Counted from the stretch's first letter, positions 17,674 to 26,303 are shown. The stretch: 64,000 nucleotides of DNA from G963662985 sp963662985 (GCA_963662985.1 OY760067.1:930001-994000); one strand, 5' to 3'. Notes: generated by a model from the letters alone, not told the origin. Made by a program: numbers and translations.

Positions 17674-18780
17674 ATGACCGATATTAAACCTACCATTCAC
17701 TTAATCGCAGCAGCTCGTCCAAATTTTCCCAAAATAGCACCTATTTATCATCAATTGATTGAAGAAAATTGGTGTGTTCCAATGATTGTACATACCGGAC
17801 AACATTATGACGCGAACATGTCAGATGATCTGTTTAAAGATCTTAATTTACCAGAACCTCACATACATTTACAAATTGGAAGCGGCACTCATGCAGAACA
17901 AACTGCAGGCGTGATGGTGGCATATGAAAAATTGTGTATGGATGCACGCCCTGATTATATCGTTGTGGTGGGAGACGTGAACTCAACAATGGCATGTGCA
18001 TTGGTGGCAAAAAAGTTATTGATTCCTATCGCTCATTTAGAAGCAGGACTTCGTAGCAATGATTGGCATATGCCTGAAGAGATTAATCGTATTGTGACGG
18101 ATACTTTATGTGATTTGCTTTGGACTCCTTCTGAGGATGGAAATGAACATTTGCGTGAAATGGGAATTGCTGAAGAGAGAATTGAGATGGTGGGGAATGT
18201 AATGATGGATTCTTATGAAATGATGCGAGCAAAAATCGATGCAAGCAATGCTTTAGATGACTTTGAACTAGAAAAGAATAAGTTTGCAATGGTGACTTTG
18301 CACCGTCCTAGCAATGTGGACCAGAAAAGCAGTTTAGCGGTTTTGGTGAAAACATTGATCGAAACTTCAAAGCAAATCTCCTTAGTTTTTCCAATGCATC
18401 CGAGAACCCAAAATCGGTTGAAAGAATTTGGTTTTTGGCATAACTTAGCAAGTGTTGAAAATATTCGTTTGATTGAGCCTTTAAGTTATGTTCCTTTTAT
18501 GAAATTAGTGAATTCATCAGCATTGGTAATCACGGATTCTGGTGGAATTCAAGAAGAAACAACATATTTGAATATTCCATGTTTAACAGTGCGCGAAAAC
18601 ACTGAGCGACCTATCACTATTACACAAGGCACTAATCAATTAATCACTCCAAGCAAAATGACAGAAAAAACAGCTGAAATTTTGGCAGGAAAATGGCAAA
18701 ATGGTGTTCGCCCTGCAATGTGGGATGGCAAAACTGCAGAACGTGTGACAAAAAGCTTGAGACGAGTTTTGGGAGTGTGA
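17674..18780 (+). CDS. wecB: UDP-N-acetylglucosamine 2-epimerase (non-hydrolysing)
   Basis: Protein of 368 residues that converts UDP-GlcNAc and UDP-ManNAc for surface-polymer synthesis. Motifs include AARPNFPKIAPI, VHTGQHYD, VVVGDVNSTMACAL, HLEAGLRS, PEEINRIVTD, LHRPSNVD, FPMHPRTQ and the UDP-binding ITDSGGIQEETTYL. The ATG at 17674 is preceded by AAGGAG with seven-base spacing. A serine-acetyltransferase-like gene begins one base after its stop, so the two are translated together. Confidence 0.94.
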   Translation: MTDIKPTIHLIAAARPNFPKIAPIYHQLIEENWCVPMIVHTGQHYDANMSDDLFKDLNLPEPHIHLQIGSGTHAEQTAGVMVAYEKLCMDARPDYIVVVGDVNSTMACALVAKKLLIPIAHLEAGLRSNDWHMPEEINRIVTDTLCDLLWTPSEDGNEHLREMGIAEERIEMVGNVMMDSYEMMRAKIDASNALDDFELEKNKFAMVTLHRPSNVDQKSSLAVLVKTLIETSKQISLVFPMHPRTQNRLKEFGFWHNLASVENIRLIEPLSYVPFMKLVNSSALVITDSGGIQEETTYLNIPCLTVRENTERPITITQGTNQLITPSKMTEKTAEILAGKWQNGVRPAMWDGKTAERVTKSLRRVLGV

Positions 18781-18781
18781 G

Positions 18782-19216
18782 ATGGCGAAGAAAGATCTTT
18801 ATACACGGTTGGTGTATTTACGTAAAAAAGCTGGCGTAGGGAAGTTAGCATATTTCTTACTCAAAGTGCTAGGGGTGGAAATTCCATTATCTGTTGAAAT
18901 TGGTGAAAGTTTCTATTTAGTACACGGTGCAGTGGGCACTGTGATCCATCCTCATACAAAAATTGGTAATAATGTTAAGGTATACCCAGGCGTAGTATTA
19001 GGGCGAGCAGATATTCATAAAAGCCAAGCAGAGTCTTCTTTTGAAGGGTTTGTAATTGAGGATGATGTAATTCTGGGAGCAGGTGCTAAAGTGATGGGTA
19101 AAGATGGATTTTTGATTATTGCAAAAGGATCAATCATAGGCGCAAATGCTGTTTTAACAGAAAGTACAGGTGAAGGAGAAACTTGGGCTGGCGTACCGGC
19201 ATCTAAAATCCACTAA
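18782..19216 (+). CDS. Left-handed beta-helix acyltransferase, CysE-like
   Basis: Protein of 144 residues with hexapeptide repeats (IGNNVKVYPGVVLG, IEDDVILGAGAKVMG, KGSIIGANAVLTES) ending in WAGVPASKIH. The fold and the catalytic-type His in VHGAVGTVIHP resemble serine O-acetyltransferase, but the N-terminal helical domain of true CysE is missing. It may acetylate a sugar nucleotide instead, given its coupling to wecB. The acceptor is inferred from context only. Confidence 0.78.
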   Translation: MAKKDLYTRLVYLRKKAGVGKLAYFLLKVLGVEIPLSVEIGESFYLVHGAVGTVIHPHTKIGNNVKVYPGVVLGRADIHKSQAESSFEGFVIEDDVILGAGAKVMGKDGFLIIAKGSIIGANAVLTESTGEGETWAGVPASKIH

Positions 19217-19220
19217 AATT

Positions 19221-19248
19221 TTGACCTTTGAGTTCTTTGTTCTATAAT
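19221..19248 (+). promoter_or_regulatory. Promoter of the lipase gene
   Basis: TTGACC (19221-19226), 16-base spacer, TATAAT (19243-19248). The ATG at 19247 lies inside this -10 box, so it cannot be the start of a transcript made here; the start at 19286 fits. Confidence 0.75.
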
Positions 19249-19285
19249 GAAATTAGTAAAAAAATTCGTTATAAAAGGAGAACCA

Positions 19286-20119
19286 ATGACATCAAAAGTT
19301 CGTTTTATTGAAGGAAGTGATGGCAATCGTCTGTTTACACAATGTTGGGGAGATGATGTAAATCCAAAGGCTGTGTTGATCCTTTCTCATGGTTTGGCAG
19401 AGCATAGCGGACGCTATGCACATGTGGGTGATTTTTTTGCACAACAAGGGTTTTTAGTATGTGCATTAGACCATCGTTCTCATGGTCAATCTGAAGGGGA
19501 AGATACTTATGTCGATTCTTTCGATCAATTTTTAGCTGATCTTGATATCTTTGTAAAGTTTGTGAAAGAGAAAGCGCCAGGGAAACCCACTTTTTTGCTG
19601 GGGCACAGCATGGGAGGGGCAATCGTGCTTTCTTATGTGATCAAATATCAACCGGAACTAACTGGGGTGATCTTGAGCGCGCCAGGGGTGCTACTTGGTG
19701 GAGATATCTCTCCTATATTACTCAAAATTGCAGGTTTGTTAAGCGTTATTGCACCAAAGATGAAAACAATCACATTGGATGCTGGCTCTGTTTCTCGCGA
19801 TCCTGAAGTAATGGCAAAGTATGATGCAGATCCATTAAACTATCGCGGTGGTGTGCCCGCTCGATTAGGTGCTGAAATGAACAAAAACGTCGCTTTTGTG
19901 GCTGAACATATGAAAGAATTCACATTACCTTGTTTCTTAGCAAATGGATCAGAAGATAAGTTGGTCGATCCTACTGTGAGTCAATACTTGTATGATGGTG
20001 TTGGTAGTGAAGATAAGACTATCAAAGTCTATGAAGGCCTTTATCATGAAATCTTGAACGAACCTGAAAAAGAAGAGGTGATGGGAGATATGTTGACTTG
20101 GATGAATAATCGCATCTAA
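19286..20119 (+). CDS. Alpha/beta hydrolase, monoacylglycerol lipase-like
   Basis: Protein of 277 residues. LSHGLAEHSGRYAHVGDFF and DHRSHGQSEG are typical of the monoglyceride lipase/lysophospholipase (Hydrolase_4) family. The nucleophile elbow is LGHSMGGAIV. Acid and base are likely in NGSEDKLVDP and YEGLYHEILNEP. The ATG at 19286 has AAGGAG five bases upstream and lies downstream of the mapped promoter. Soluble, with no signal peptide, so a cytoplasmic lipid or ester substrate is expected. Confidence 0.88.
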   Translation: MTSKVRFIEGSDGNRLFTQCWGDDVNPKAVLILSHGLAEHSGRYAHVGDFFAQQGFLVCALDHRSHGQSEGEDTYVDSFDQFLADLDIFVKFVKEKAPGKPTFLLGHSMGGAIVLSYVIKYQPELTGVILSAPGVLLGGDISPILLKIAGLLSVIAPKMKTITLDAGSVSRDPEVMAKYDADPLNYRGGVPARLGAEMNKNVAFVAEHMKEFTLPCFLANGSEDKLVDPTVSQYLYDGVGSEDKTIKVYEGLYHEILNEPEKEEVMGDMLTWMNNRI

Positions 20120-20141
20120 GTTATCCCTTTATAATCAAACA

Positions 20142-20171
20142 GAAAGCCTACTTAATTGAGTAGGCTTTTTT
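20142..20171. terminator. Bidirectional terminator between convergent genes
   Basis: AAAGCCTACT, short loop, AGTAGGCTTT plus T-run, between the lipase and the convergent adenosyltransferase gene. Confidence 0.88.
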
Positions 20172-20180
20172 TGTAAGTGA

Positions 20181-20972
20181 TTAAGACTTTTCTATGACGA
20201 TGAAGTCGTCTCCGGGTTGAGCGCCAAGAGGAAGGGCTGCATTGCCATTGACTTTGGCAACCAGTAACCAACCTGTGCTACCGATGAGAGCGGTGAACGT
20301 GTCGACCTCGGCATTACCAAAAGTTTTTACTACAGGATGCACTTCTTGCCCTTTGACAATGACTGCTGGGTCTTTGAACTCTGCGAGGTGTTCAACTTTG
20401 ATGTTGGATATGATGTTGCCAAAATGATCAACAGCGTTAACGATGCCTTCAATTTTCCCAGTTGAAAACTTTGGTTTGGGGGTTTCAATATAGACATAGT
20501 CCTCAATTAGATCACCGAGTTCTTCTAATTTGACTCCTTTAGAAAGATGAGCACCTACTGGTGAAAAGATATCTCTTCCATGAAAGACGTTGCTAATTTG
20601 ATTGAGCCAATATTCGCTTTTATTAGTATGGACCACTTTGATTGTCCATCCTTCTTTTTGTGCTCTTTCATAGAGAGGAGAGAGCACGCCATTATCGGGA
20701 GCGACATAGAATTGGTCACCAATTTGAGCGGCGATAGGACGGCGATGAGTACCAACACCGGGATCTACGACAACCACATGAACGGAGCCTTTGGGAAAAT
20801 ACCATGTTTGTCGATCAAGAACTAAGCCCGCTTCGTAGATGTTTTGGGGAGTGATGAAGTGGGAGAGGTCTGCAATTTTGGCTTGGGGATTGATGCCATA
20901 GATGACACCATGCATGACTCCAGCATTGCCGTCTTTTTCTCCAAAATCTGTCATGAGTGAAATTACTGTCAT
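20181..20972 (-). CDS. SAM hydroxide adenosyltransferase family (DUF62/SAM hydrolase)
   Basis: Protein of 263 residues. It begins VISLMTDFGEKDGNAGVMHG and has DPGVGTHRRPIAAQ, the signature of the DUF62/SalL-like family, with VNAVDHFGNIISNI in the C-terminal barrel. Family members hydrolyse SAM to adenosine and methionine; halogenases of the family are a minority. Strong SD (GGAGAAAAA) before the ATG. It follows elp3 by 21 bases on the same strand; Elp3 is itself a SAM user, but a functional link is only suggested by position. Confidence 0.92.
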   Translation of the reverse strand: MTVISLMTDFGEKDGNAGVMHGVIYGINPQAKIADLSHFITPQNIYEAGLVLDRQTWYFPKGSVHVVVVDPGVGTHRRPIAAQIGDQFYVAPDNGVLSPLYERAQKEGWTIKVVHTNKSEYWLNQISNVFHGRDIFSPVGAHLSKGVKLEELGDLIEDYVYIETPKPKFSTGKIEGIVNAVDHFGNIISNIKVEHLAEFKDPAVIVKGQEVHPVVKTFGNAEVDTFTALIGSTGWLLVAKVNGNAALPLGAQPGDDFIVIEKS

Positions 20973-20993
20973 TTTTTCTCCTATGTTTAAATG

Positions 20994-22634
20994 TTATAAG
21001 TCACGGACCATATAGTGAGAGCCAAGTTTGAATTTTCTGCCAGCATAGTATTTGCGGGTGCCGATGGCTGCGATTACGGCGATCTTAGGATAGCCGGCTT
21101 GTTGAGCTAACTCGCAGGCATGTTCAATGAGCTGGGTGCCCAGACCAATGTGTTGGGCAGCGCCTGTTTTTTCTTTGCCGACCTCTAGAGATTGTCCGTA
21201 GACATGTACTTCGCGAATGATGGCAGCATGTTGCAGGTCTTGAATTTGCATATCAGGGCTATCTGCTTTGGGGAAAGAGAGACGAAGGAAACCAGCGAGC
21301 TTATCATCTGCAGTGACAAAACTGAGGAAATGCTCCTCAGCAAAACCAGCTTGATAAGTAACGTCGTTAATTTCAAGGGTATCAGGATCAACCTTTTTGC
21401 CTTTGACTTCGCGACAGCGGATGCAATCACAATGTTGCCCACGAGACTCCATGACCTTTTTGAGATCCATACGAAGACTGGTGCGCATGTTGCCTTCCAC
21501 GACATGCGTGGAGGGGATATCGCGAATGACACGATTGACACGGCAATAGCGAGGGATGGTGGGTTTGATGGTGGCGAGCAGTTCGACCAATTCTTCAGTT
21601 GTATAGGGTTTGTAGAGCCCTTTTTCCCAAAGAGGATATAAGGCTGTATCTTTGAGGAGTTGATTCGGATATATCTTGAGCTCATCAGGACAAACGTCTT
21701 CCCAAAGATGTGCAAAATCTTTGATATCCCGTTGCAAATCAGAACCATAGAGGTTGGGCATCCAATGCAAAACGATCTTGAATCCACCTGCGCGAAGAAT
21801 GCGCACAGCATCAACAGTTTCTTGAACGGTATGCCCTCGGCGATTTTTCTTAAGAATCTCATCATCCATACTTTGGGCACCCAATTGCACTTTGGTGACA
21901 CCTAGATAACGGAGCCAAGCGACTTCTTGGGTGTTGATGTTATCTGGGCGGGTCTCGATAACGAGACCAACATTACGATGTTTGCTAGTTTCATTATAGA
22001 CTTGGGCTTCTGCCAAAGTATCAAAATCTTTTTCGTTAAGCGCACGGTAACATTCTTTTATGAACCACTCTTGATAGTCTTTTTTGTAAAAACTCCATGT
22101 GCCACCTAAGATGAGCAGCTCAATCTTATCTGTGGGGTGACCGACAGCTTGAAGGGCTTCGATTCGGGCGGCGACTTGAGTGTAAGGATCAAATTTGTGA
22201 TGCAAGGCACGCATTGCGCCGGGTTCGTCGGGGAGATAACTCTTGGGCATTCTGACATCGGTGGGACAGAAAATGCAAGCACCAGGGCAAGGATAAGGTT
22301 TGGTGAGAACGGTGACAACAGTCACTCCTGAAAGGGTACGCATGGGTTTCATGCGAAGCTTTGTCATCAGGGCACGATCTTCTTTTACCTCTCCATTTTT
22401 GATCATCTCTCTATAGACGACAATGAGCATGTGTTTGCTGATGTAGCCACCCCCGTCTTGCTTGTCGAGGGGGTTCTTTTTGATCGCGTCGAAAACAGAC
22501 ATTCCATTTTGAACATCCAGTAAGGCTCGCTTTGCTTTTTCTAGCTTACGAGGGGTGTATTTTCTATTATCCATCCAAGCTTGGGTTTGAGCTTGGATGT
22601 TTTGGTCTTCATTTTGGATAAACTTTTCGTTCAT
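20994..22634 (-). CDS. Elp3-family tRNA uridine (34) carboxymethylation enzyme, radical SAM plus GNAT
   Basis: Protein of 546 residues with the Elp3 layout. An N-terminal basic region is followed by a radical SAM domain with cluster cysteines C116, C120 and C123 (PCPGACIFCP), GGTWSFY, TRPDN, VQLGAQS and HWMPNLYGSD. A Cys-rich zinc motif (GQHCDCIRCREV) precedes a C-terminal GNAT domain with GLGTQLIEHACELAQQAGYP. Elp3 carries out the catalytic step of cm5U formation at tRNA wobble uridine. The other Elongator subunits are not in the window, as in archaea and the few bacteria that carry Elp3 alone. The mRNA is predicted leaderless. Confidence 0.93.
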   Translation of the reverse strand: MNEKFIQNEDQNIQAQTQAWMDNRKYTPRKLEKAKRALLDVQNGMSVFDAIKKNPLDKQDGGGYISKHMLIVVYREMIKNGEVKEDRALMTKLRMKPMRTLSGVTVVTVLTKPYPCPGACIFCPTDVRMPKSYLPDEPGAMRALHHKFDPYTQVAARIEALQAVGHPTDKIELLILGGTWSFYKKDYQEWFIKECYRALNEKDFDTLAEAQVYNETSKHRNVGLVIETRPDNINTQEVAWLRYLGVTKVQLGAQSMDDEILKKNRRGHTVQETVDAVRILRAGGFKIVLHWMPNLYGSDLQRDIKDFAHLWEDVCPDELKIYPNQLLKDTALYPLWEKGLYKPYTTEELVELLATIKPTIPRYCRVNRVIRDIPSTHVVEGNMRTSLRMDLKKVMESRGQHCDCIRCREVKGKKVDPDTLEINDVTYQAGFAEEHFLSFVTADDKLAGFLRLSFPKADSPDMQIQDLQHAAIIREVHVYGQSLEVGKEKTGAAQHIGLGTQLIEHACELAQQAGYPKIAVIAAIGTRKYYAGRKFKLGSHYMVRDL

Positions 22635-22640
22635 GGTGTA

Positions 22641-22646
22641 ATTATA
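22641..22646 (-). promoter_or_regulatory. Leaderless-type -10 box of the elp3 gene
   Basis: Minus-strand TATAAT lies six bases upstream of the ATG at 22634, with no Shine-Dalgarno site between. A -35 box is not clear. Confidence 0.6.
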
Positions 22647-22798
22647 ATGGATATTGATGAAATTGAGATAAAAATAGTAAACTTAACCTGATATGCTCAT
22701 TTGACAAAGAATTCGAAGTTTGGCTATACTATGCTACTGGTTAATTTGTTTGAGGTGTGCATTTTATCTTTCTTATTACCTTTCTTTGAGGAGTGTTT

Positions 22799-23650
22799 AT
22801 GACTAATTTATGGATTGCATCTTTGATTTGGGCATTTTCTTTTAGTTTGATCAAAGGCGAGTTGACAGGATTGCCTGCTTTGTTGGTGGCATTCGTTCGA
22901 ATGGGGTTGTCTTTGCTGGTGTTTTTGCCTTTCTTCCGAAAAAGTCGGATGACTATGAAGCAGTTTTTATTGTTGCTGTTGGTGGGTGGATTGCAGTTCG
23001 GTTTGATGTATATTGCTTATATTCAATCTTTTCAGACCTTGCAAGCTTATGAGATTGCTTTGTTCACGATTTTTACTCCTTTTTATGTGATGCTAATTGA
23101 CGACCTCTATGAGAAAAAGGTGGATGGACGGAATCTGGTGGCGGTGATTTTGGCAATTGGAGGGACATTCATCATTAAAGAGGGATGGCAAGTGCGGGAG
23201 TTCCCATGGGTGGGATTTGGCTTGGTGCAACTCTCAAATGTGGCCTTTGCGTTGGGGCAGTATCTGTACGCCAAGATGAATTTGAACAAGGAAGGGAGTG
23301 CGTTGCATTTTTTTGCTCCTCTCTATTTGGGGGCGGCGTTGGTGACGGGGATGCCGATGCTTTTGACAGTGGATATAGGTGTGTTTGCAGAGATAAGCCG
23401 GTTGCAATGGATAGTGTTGATCTATCTGGGGATTGTGGCTTCGGGGATTGGGTTCTTTTTGTGGAACACGGGAGCAAAGCGAGTTTCGACAGGAAGTTTG
23501 GCGGTGATGAACAATATGAAGATTCCGCTGACGATTTTGGTAGCGTTGGTGTTTTTTGGAGAGCAGACAAATTTGCTGTTGTTGGCAGTAGGTGGCGGGT
23601 TGATCGTTTTGGCAGAATTGTTGGTGATGAGACAGGCGCAGGCTGGCTAA
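22799..23650 (+). CDS. EamA/DMT family transporter
   Basis: Protein of 283 residues with ten hydrophobic helices in two EamA repeats (about 5-135 and 145-280). Features include the N-terminal LIWAFSFSLIKGEL and PALLVAFVRM, and the C-terminal half YLGIVASGIGFFLWNTGAKR and LAVMNNMKIPLTILVALVFF. Such proteins export amino acids or other small metabolites; the substrate is not predictable. The ATG at 22799 is chosen because GAGGAG lies five bases upstream. A methyltransferase gene starts 20 bases after its stop. Confidence 0.88.
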   Translation: MTNLWIASLIWAFSFSLIKGELTGLPALLVAFVRMGLSLLVFLPFFRKSRMTMKQFLLLLLVGGLQFGLMYIAYIQSFQTLQAYEIALFTIFTPFYVMLIDDLYEKKVDGRNLVAVILAIGGTFIIKEGWQVREFPWVGFGLVQLSNVAFALGQYLYAKMNLNKEGSALHFFAPLYLGAALVTGMPMLLTVDIGVFAEISRLQWIVLIYLGIVASGIGFFLWNTGAKRVSTGSLAVMNNMKIPLTILVALVFFGEQTNLLLLAVGGGLIVLAELLVMRQAQAG

Positions 23651-23669
23651 TACGGCTATAATAGGCTGT

Positions 23670-24419
23670 ATGACTAAAAGCATGAAACCTGAGACAATTA
23701 CGCTCTTGAATCGCGTGAATTTGGATTTTTATCAACGTTTGGCTCCTTCTTTTTCTGCTACGCGGCAACGGGTGCAGAATGGGGTGATGCGGATGGCAGA
23801 TGCGATGCCGGATGTGGTGAACGTGTTGGACGTGGGTTGCGGAAATGGCAACTTCTCTGTTGAGTTGGTAAAACTGGGGAAAAAGGGACATTATTTGGGG
23901 ATCGATTTTTCGGCTCCGTTGTTGGCTGAATCAGAAGATGTGGGCGAGGATGGCTTGCAAGTGGATTTTGAGTGTGTAGATGTGTTGCAAGACGGCTGGG
24001 ATGCTGGATTTGCGAGTGGCTCTTTTGCACAGGTGACCTCTTTTGCTGTTTTTCATCATATCCCCGGGGCGGCGAATCGATTGCGCATTTATCAGGGAAT
24101 CAATCGTTTGTTGCCAGTGGGGCATTTGTTCATTCATTCGAATTGGCAATTCTTGAATAGCCCTCGGTTGGCTGAACGGGTGCAAAGCTGGGATGTGATT
24201 GGCTTGGATGCTGCGGATGTGGAAGAGAATGACTATTTGCTGGATTGGCGACGGGATGGGAGTGCTTTCCGGTTTGTGCATCACTATGATGTGGATGAGT
24301 TGAAGGCGATGGCACCAATGGCAGGCTTTGCGGTGCAGGAGGTGTTTTTCTCCGATGGGCAAGGTGGCAATTTGGGGATGTATCAGATTTGGAAGAAAGT
24401 GGCTGAGGTGGCAGACTGA
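23670..24419 (+). CDS. Class I SAM-dependent methyltransferase
   Basis: Protein of 249 residues. The SAM motif is VLDVGCGNGNFSVEL, then LGIDFSAPLL and the motif IV/V region TSFAVFHHIPGAANRLRIYQ. The substrate is unknown. TATAAT at 23657-23662 lies seven bases before the ATG, so an internal leaderless transcript is possible besides read-through from the exporter gene. Its TGA overlaps the ATG of recO by one base, indicating coupled translation. Confidence 0.87.
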   Translation: MTKSMKPETITLLNRVNLDFYQRLAPSFSATRQRVQNGVMRMADAMPDVVNVLDVGCGNGNFSVELVKLGKKGHYLGIDFSAPLLAESEDVGEDGLQVDFECVDVLQDGWDAGFASGSFAQVTSFAVFHHIPGAANRLRIYQGINRLLPVGHLFIHSNWQFLNSPRLAERVQSWDVIGLDAADVEENDYLLDWRRDGSAFRFVHHYDVDELKAMAPMAGFAVQEVFFSDGQGGNLGMYQIWKKVAEVAD

Positions 24420-25204
24420 TGTCGACCATTCCAAAATCGTATAAGGCGGAGGGGATTGTGCTACGCCATCAAGATTACAAAGAAGCAGACCGGATTTTGA
24501 CGATTTTCACGCGCCAGTTTGGCAAAGTGACGGTGGTGGGGCGTGGGGTGCGCAAGCAGAATTCTCGTAAGGGCGGGCATTTGGACTTGATGAACCATGT
24601 GCAGATCCAAGTGGCAACGGGGAAGGCGTTTGATGTGATTACGCAAGCGGAGATGATGGCTGGGTTTGATGTGGTGAAGCAGGACTTGGTGTTGTTGGGC
24701 TATGGGGCAACGATGATGGAGATGGTGGACAAGTTTACGTTTGACCAAGAGGAACACACACAGGCTTTCTTTTTGCTGGTGCAAGCCTTACATTTGCTGG
24801 AGTTGGATCTCTCGCCAGAGTTGATTTTGCGGATTTTTGAGGTGAAGGTGCCGGACAGTTTTGGGTTCCGCCCAGAGCTACATTTTTGTACGCAGTGTAA
24901 TGCCAAGATTGAATATGAGGATCAGTTTTTTCAGAACCTTTCGGGAGGTGTGATTTGCCCAAAGTGTGGACGAATGATGGATGGGGTGACACCCATCTCG
25001 AAGGATGTGTTGCGGTATATGCGGCATTTTCAACGGAGTGATTTTCGGGGTGGATTACGGGCACAAATGAGTGAAGCTGAGATGCGCGAGATGGAGCATT
25101 TGAATCGCAGTTACTTGCATTTTGTGCTGGAGAAAGGGTTGAATTCTCCCCAGTTTTTGCGGCGGATGCAACGCGATGTGGTGAAACCTGCTCAAAAAAA
25201 ATGA
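24419..25204 (+). CDS. recO: DNA repair protein RecO
   Basis: Protein of 261 residues. The N-terminal OB-fold domain has SYKAEGIVLRHQDYKEADRI, LTIFTRQFGKVTVVGRGVRK. The central helical part has RIFEVKVPDSFGFRPEL, and a zinc ribbon follows (CTQCNAKIEYEDQFF, GGVICPKCG). RecO loads RecA onto gapped DNA with RecR. The ATG overlaps the preceding stop codon. A terminator lies about 50 bases downstream. Confidence 0.95.
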   Translation: MSTIPKSYKAEGIVLRHQDYKEADRILTIFTRQFGKVTVVGRGVRKQNSRKGGHLDLMNHVQIQVATGKAFDVITQAEMMAGFDVVKQDLVLLGYGATMMEMVDKFTFDQEEHTQAFFLLVQALHLLELDLSPELILRIFEVKVPDSFGFRPELHFCTQCNAKIEYEDQFFQNLSGGVICPKCGRMMDGVTPISKDVLRYMRHFQRSDFRGGLRAQMSEAEMREMEHLNRSYLHFVLEKGLNSPQFLRRMQRDVVKPAQKK

Positions 25205-25251
25205 GTACATAGGTCTTGAAATTGCAGATTTTGGGCATTTTTGTGCCAAGG

Positions 25252-25273
25252 AGCGCCAGAGGGCGCTTTTTTG
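25252..25273 (+). terminator. Terminator after recO
   Basis: AGCGCC-AGAG-GGCGCT followed by six T. Confidence 0.85.
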
Positions 25274-25294
25274 TTGGGTTTTGACTGTCAAGAC

Positions 25295-25425
25295 GTGCCA
25301 GACGGTTTGAGAAGGTTCGCGCAGATTGTGCCCTGAGGCGATTTAATAGGTGCAGGAAGTGCCCTGAAGTGCGTTTTGCAGTGTCAGATGGTGCCAGAAA
25401 GCTGGTTTTGGGGTGCAAATTGAGG
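25295..25425. repeat. Degenerate tandem repeat with a period of about 32 bases
   Basis: GTGCC recurs at 25295, 25328, 25359 and 25391 (spacing 33, 31, 32), each followed by a similar purine-rich stretch (GTGCCAGACGG, GTGCCCTGAGG, GTGCCCTGAAG, GTGCCAGAAAG). Spacing is not a multiple of three, so this is not a protein repeat. Similarity between units is weak beyond the first ten bases. Confidence 0.4.
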
Positions 25426-25692
25426 CAGTTGGAATAGGTTGAATTTTTTAAGGTTAGGTGGGATGGGATGTTTTCGAAGAGATTGATGATGAATCGAGAG
25501 AAGAAGGTTTTTAGATTTTGATAGGCTGGCATTGTGAACACTCCCCTTTTTATAGTATATTTGTTCTATATTATACCATACTTTAAAGAGGAATTTTTAC
25601 CGTTGAATTATGAAGAGAAAACAATGGGAGAGTAAGTGAGAAATCAGGAAATGATATTAAGGCTACGCGAAGAACAAGAATGACAAAAAAAA

Positions 25693-25763
25693 GACTGTCT
25701 AAAAAAAGGAATTGACGGGGACAAACACAAAATATTTTTTCTGTTTGACCATTCTAGACAGTC
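25693..25763. repeat. Inverted-repeat element, MITE-like or relic of an IS end
   Basis: GACTGTCTA (25693-25701) and TAGACAGTC (25755-25763) are perfect 9-base inverted repeats. An inner imperfect pair, GGACAAAC and GTTTGACC, is nested within. The whole unit is 71 bases. It may instead be a long terminator-like hairpin for the membrane-protein gene that ends at 25813. Confidence 0.45.
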
Positions 25764-25812
25764 AGTGGTTTATTTTACTTGTTGTCACAAGTTTGGGCAA
25801 GTGTAAATTGCG

Positions 25813-26187
25813 CTAGTCTTGATCTTCCAATGAGGATAAAGTATCTTGCGCTTCTAGTTCGATAGTTTCGCTTGCGGCGTCTTTTTTCTGTTTTTCTTTT
25901 TTGACTATAAAGGCGGCAACAAAGACAATAAAGAGTAAATATAGAAATTCAAAAACACTTAGGAAGATGAGATTGTCTTGGTCAAAAAAGATACCAAAGA
26001 TTAGGCCTACAAAAAACGCGAGGATAAAGGGGCTAATAAAAAGCAAGCCAATTAGTCGCGTTTTGTTGGAGGAAAGTTCGGTGGCATGTTTGCCAAAGAG
26101 GATTTTGTTGAGCTTTAAAGGAAGTTTGCCAGCGATAAGGGCCCAGAGACCGATAATAAATAATAAGACTTCAAAGATTAAGATCAT
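25813..26187 (-). CDS. Small membrane protein of unknown function
   Basis: Protein of 124 residues with three hydrophobic helices (about 1-20, 46-69, 76-96) and an acidic, charged C-terminal tail (EKQKKDAASETIELEAQD). AAGGAGAAAAAATT precedes the ATG. No family recognised. It stands alone between the inverted-repeat element and the ECF operon terminator. Confidence 0.65.
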   Translation of the reverse strand: MILIFEVLLFIIGLWALIAGKLPLKLNKILFGKHATELSSNKTRLIGLLFISPFILAFFVGLIFGIFFDQDNLIFLSVFEFLYLLFIVFVAAFIVKKEKQKKDAASETIELEAQDTLSSLEDQD

Positions 26188-26278
26188 AATTTTTTCTCCT
26201 TAGGTTAATTGTATCGTTTAAGATGCATTAATGAATATGTATTTTACATGTAAAAGTGATTTCGTTTAAGATAAAAAA

Positions 26279-26303
26279 AGCGAGAATTCGATGAATTCTC
26301 GCT
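26279..26303 (-). terminator. Terminator of the ECF transporter operon
   Basis: AGCGAGAATTC-GAT-GAATTCTCGCT, a perfect 11-base stem, followed by seven T on the minus strand. Confidence 0.92.

Larger units (their letters stand above)
25205..25812. other. 608-base stretch without a confident gene
   Basis: It holds the recO terminator, the weak 32-base repeat, a minus-strand TGGTATAAT (-10 at 25570-25575) followed by AAGGGGAG and an ATG at 25532, and an inverted-repeat element at 25693-25763. The frame opened by that ATG runs on antisense through recO, so at most its first part could be real. No RNA gene or conserved protein was recognised. Confidence 0.6.

Noticed and set aside
23175..24434. 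Several long minus-strand open frames opposite the exporter and methyltransferase genes
   Set aside because: They are rich in His, Pro, Ser and Gln, lack domains and ribosome sites, and mirror the strong G bias of the coding strand.
25252..25425. Possible CRISPR-like array because of 31-33 base periodicity
   Set aside because: The repeated part is only about ten bases and poorly conserved, spacers and repeats cannot be separated, and no cas gene is in the window.
24735..25541. 268-codon minus-strand open frame antisense to recO
   Set aside because: Its second half is antisense to a certain gene and has no recognisable domain, so it is not listed as a CDS. Only its promoter-led first part is kept as a finding.
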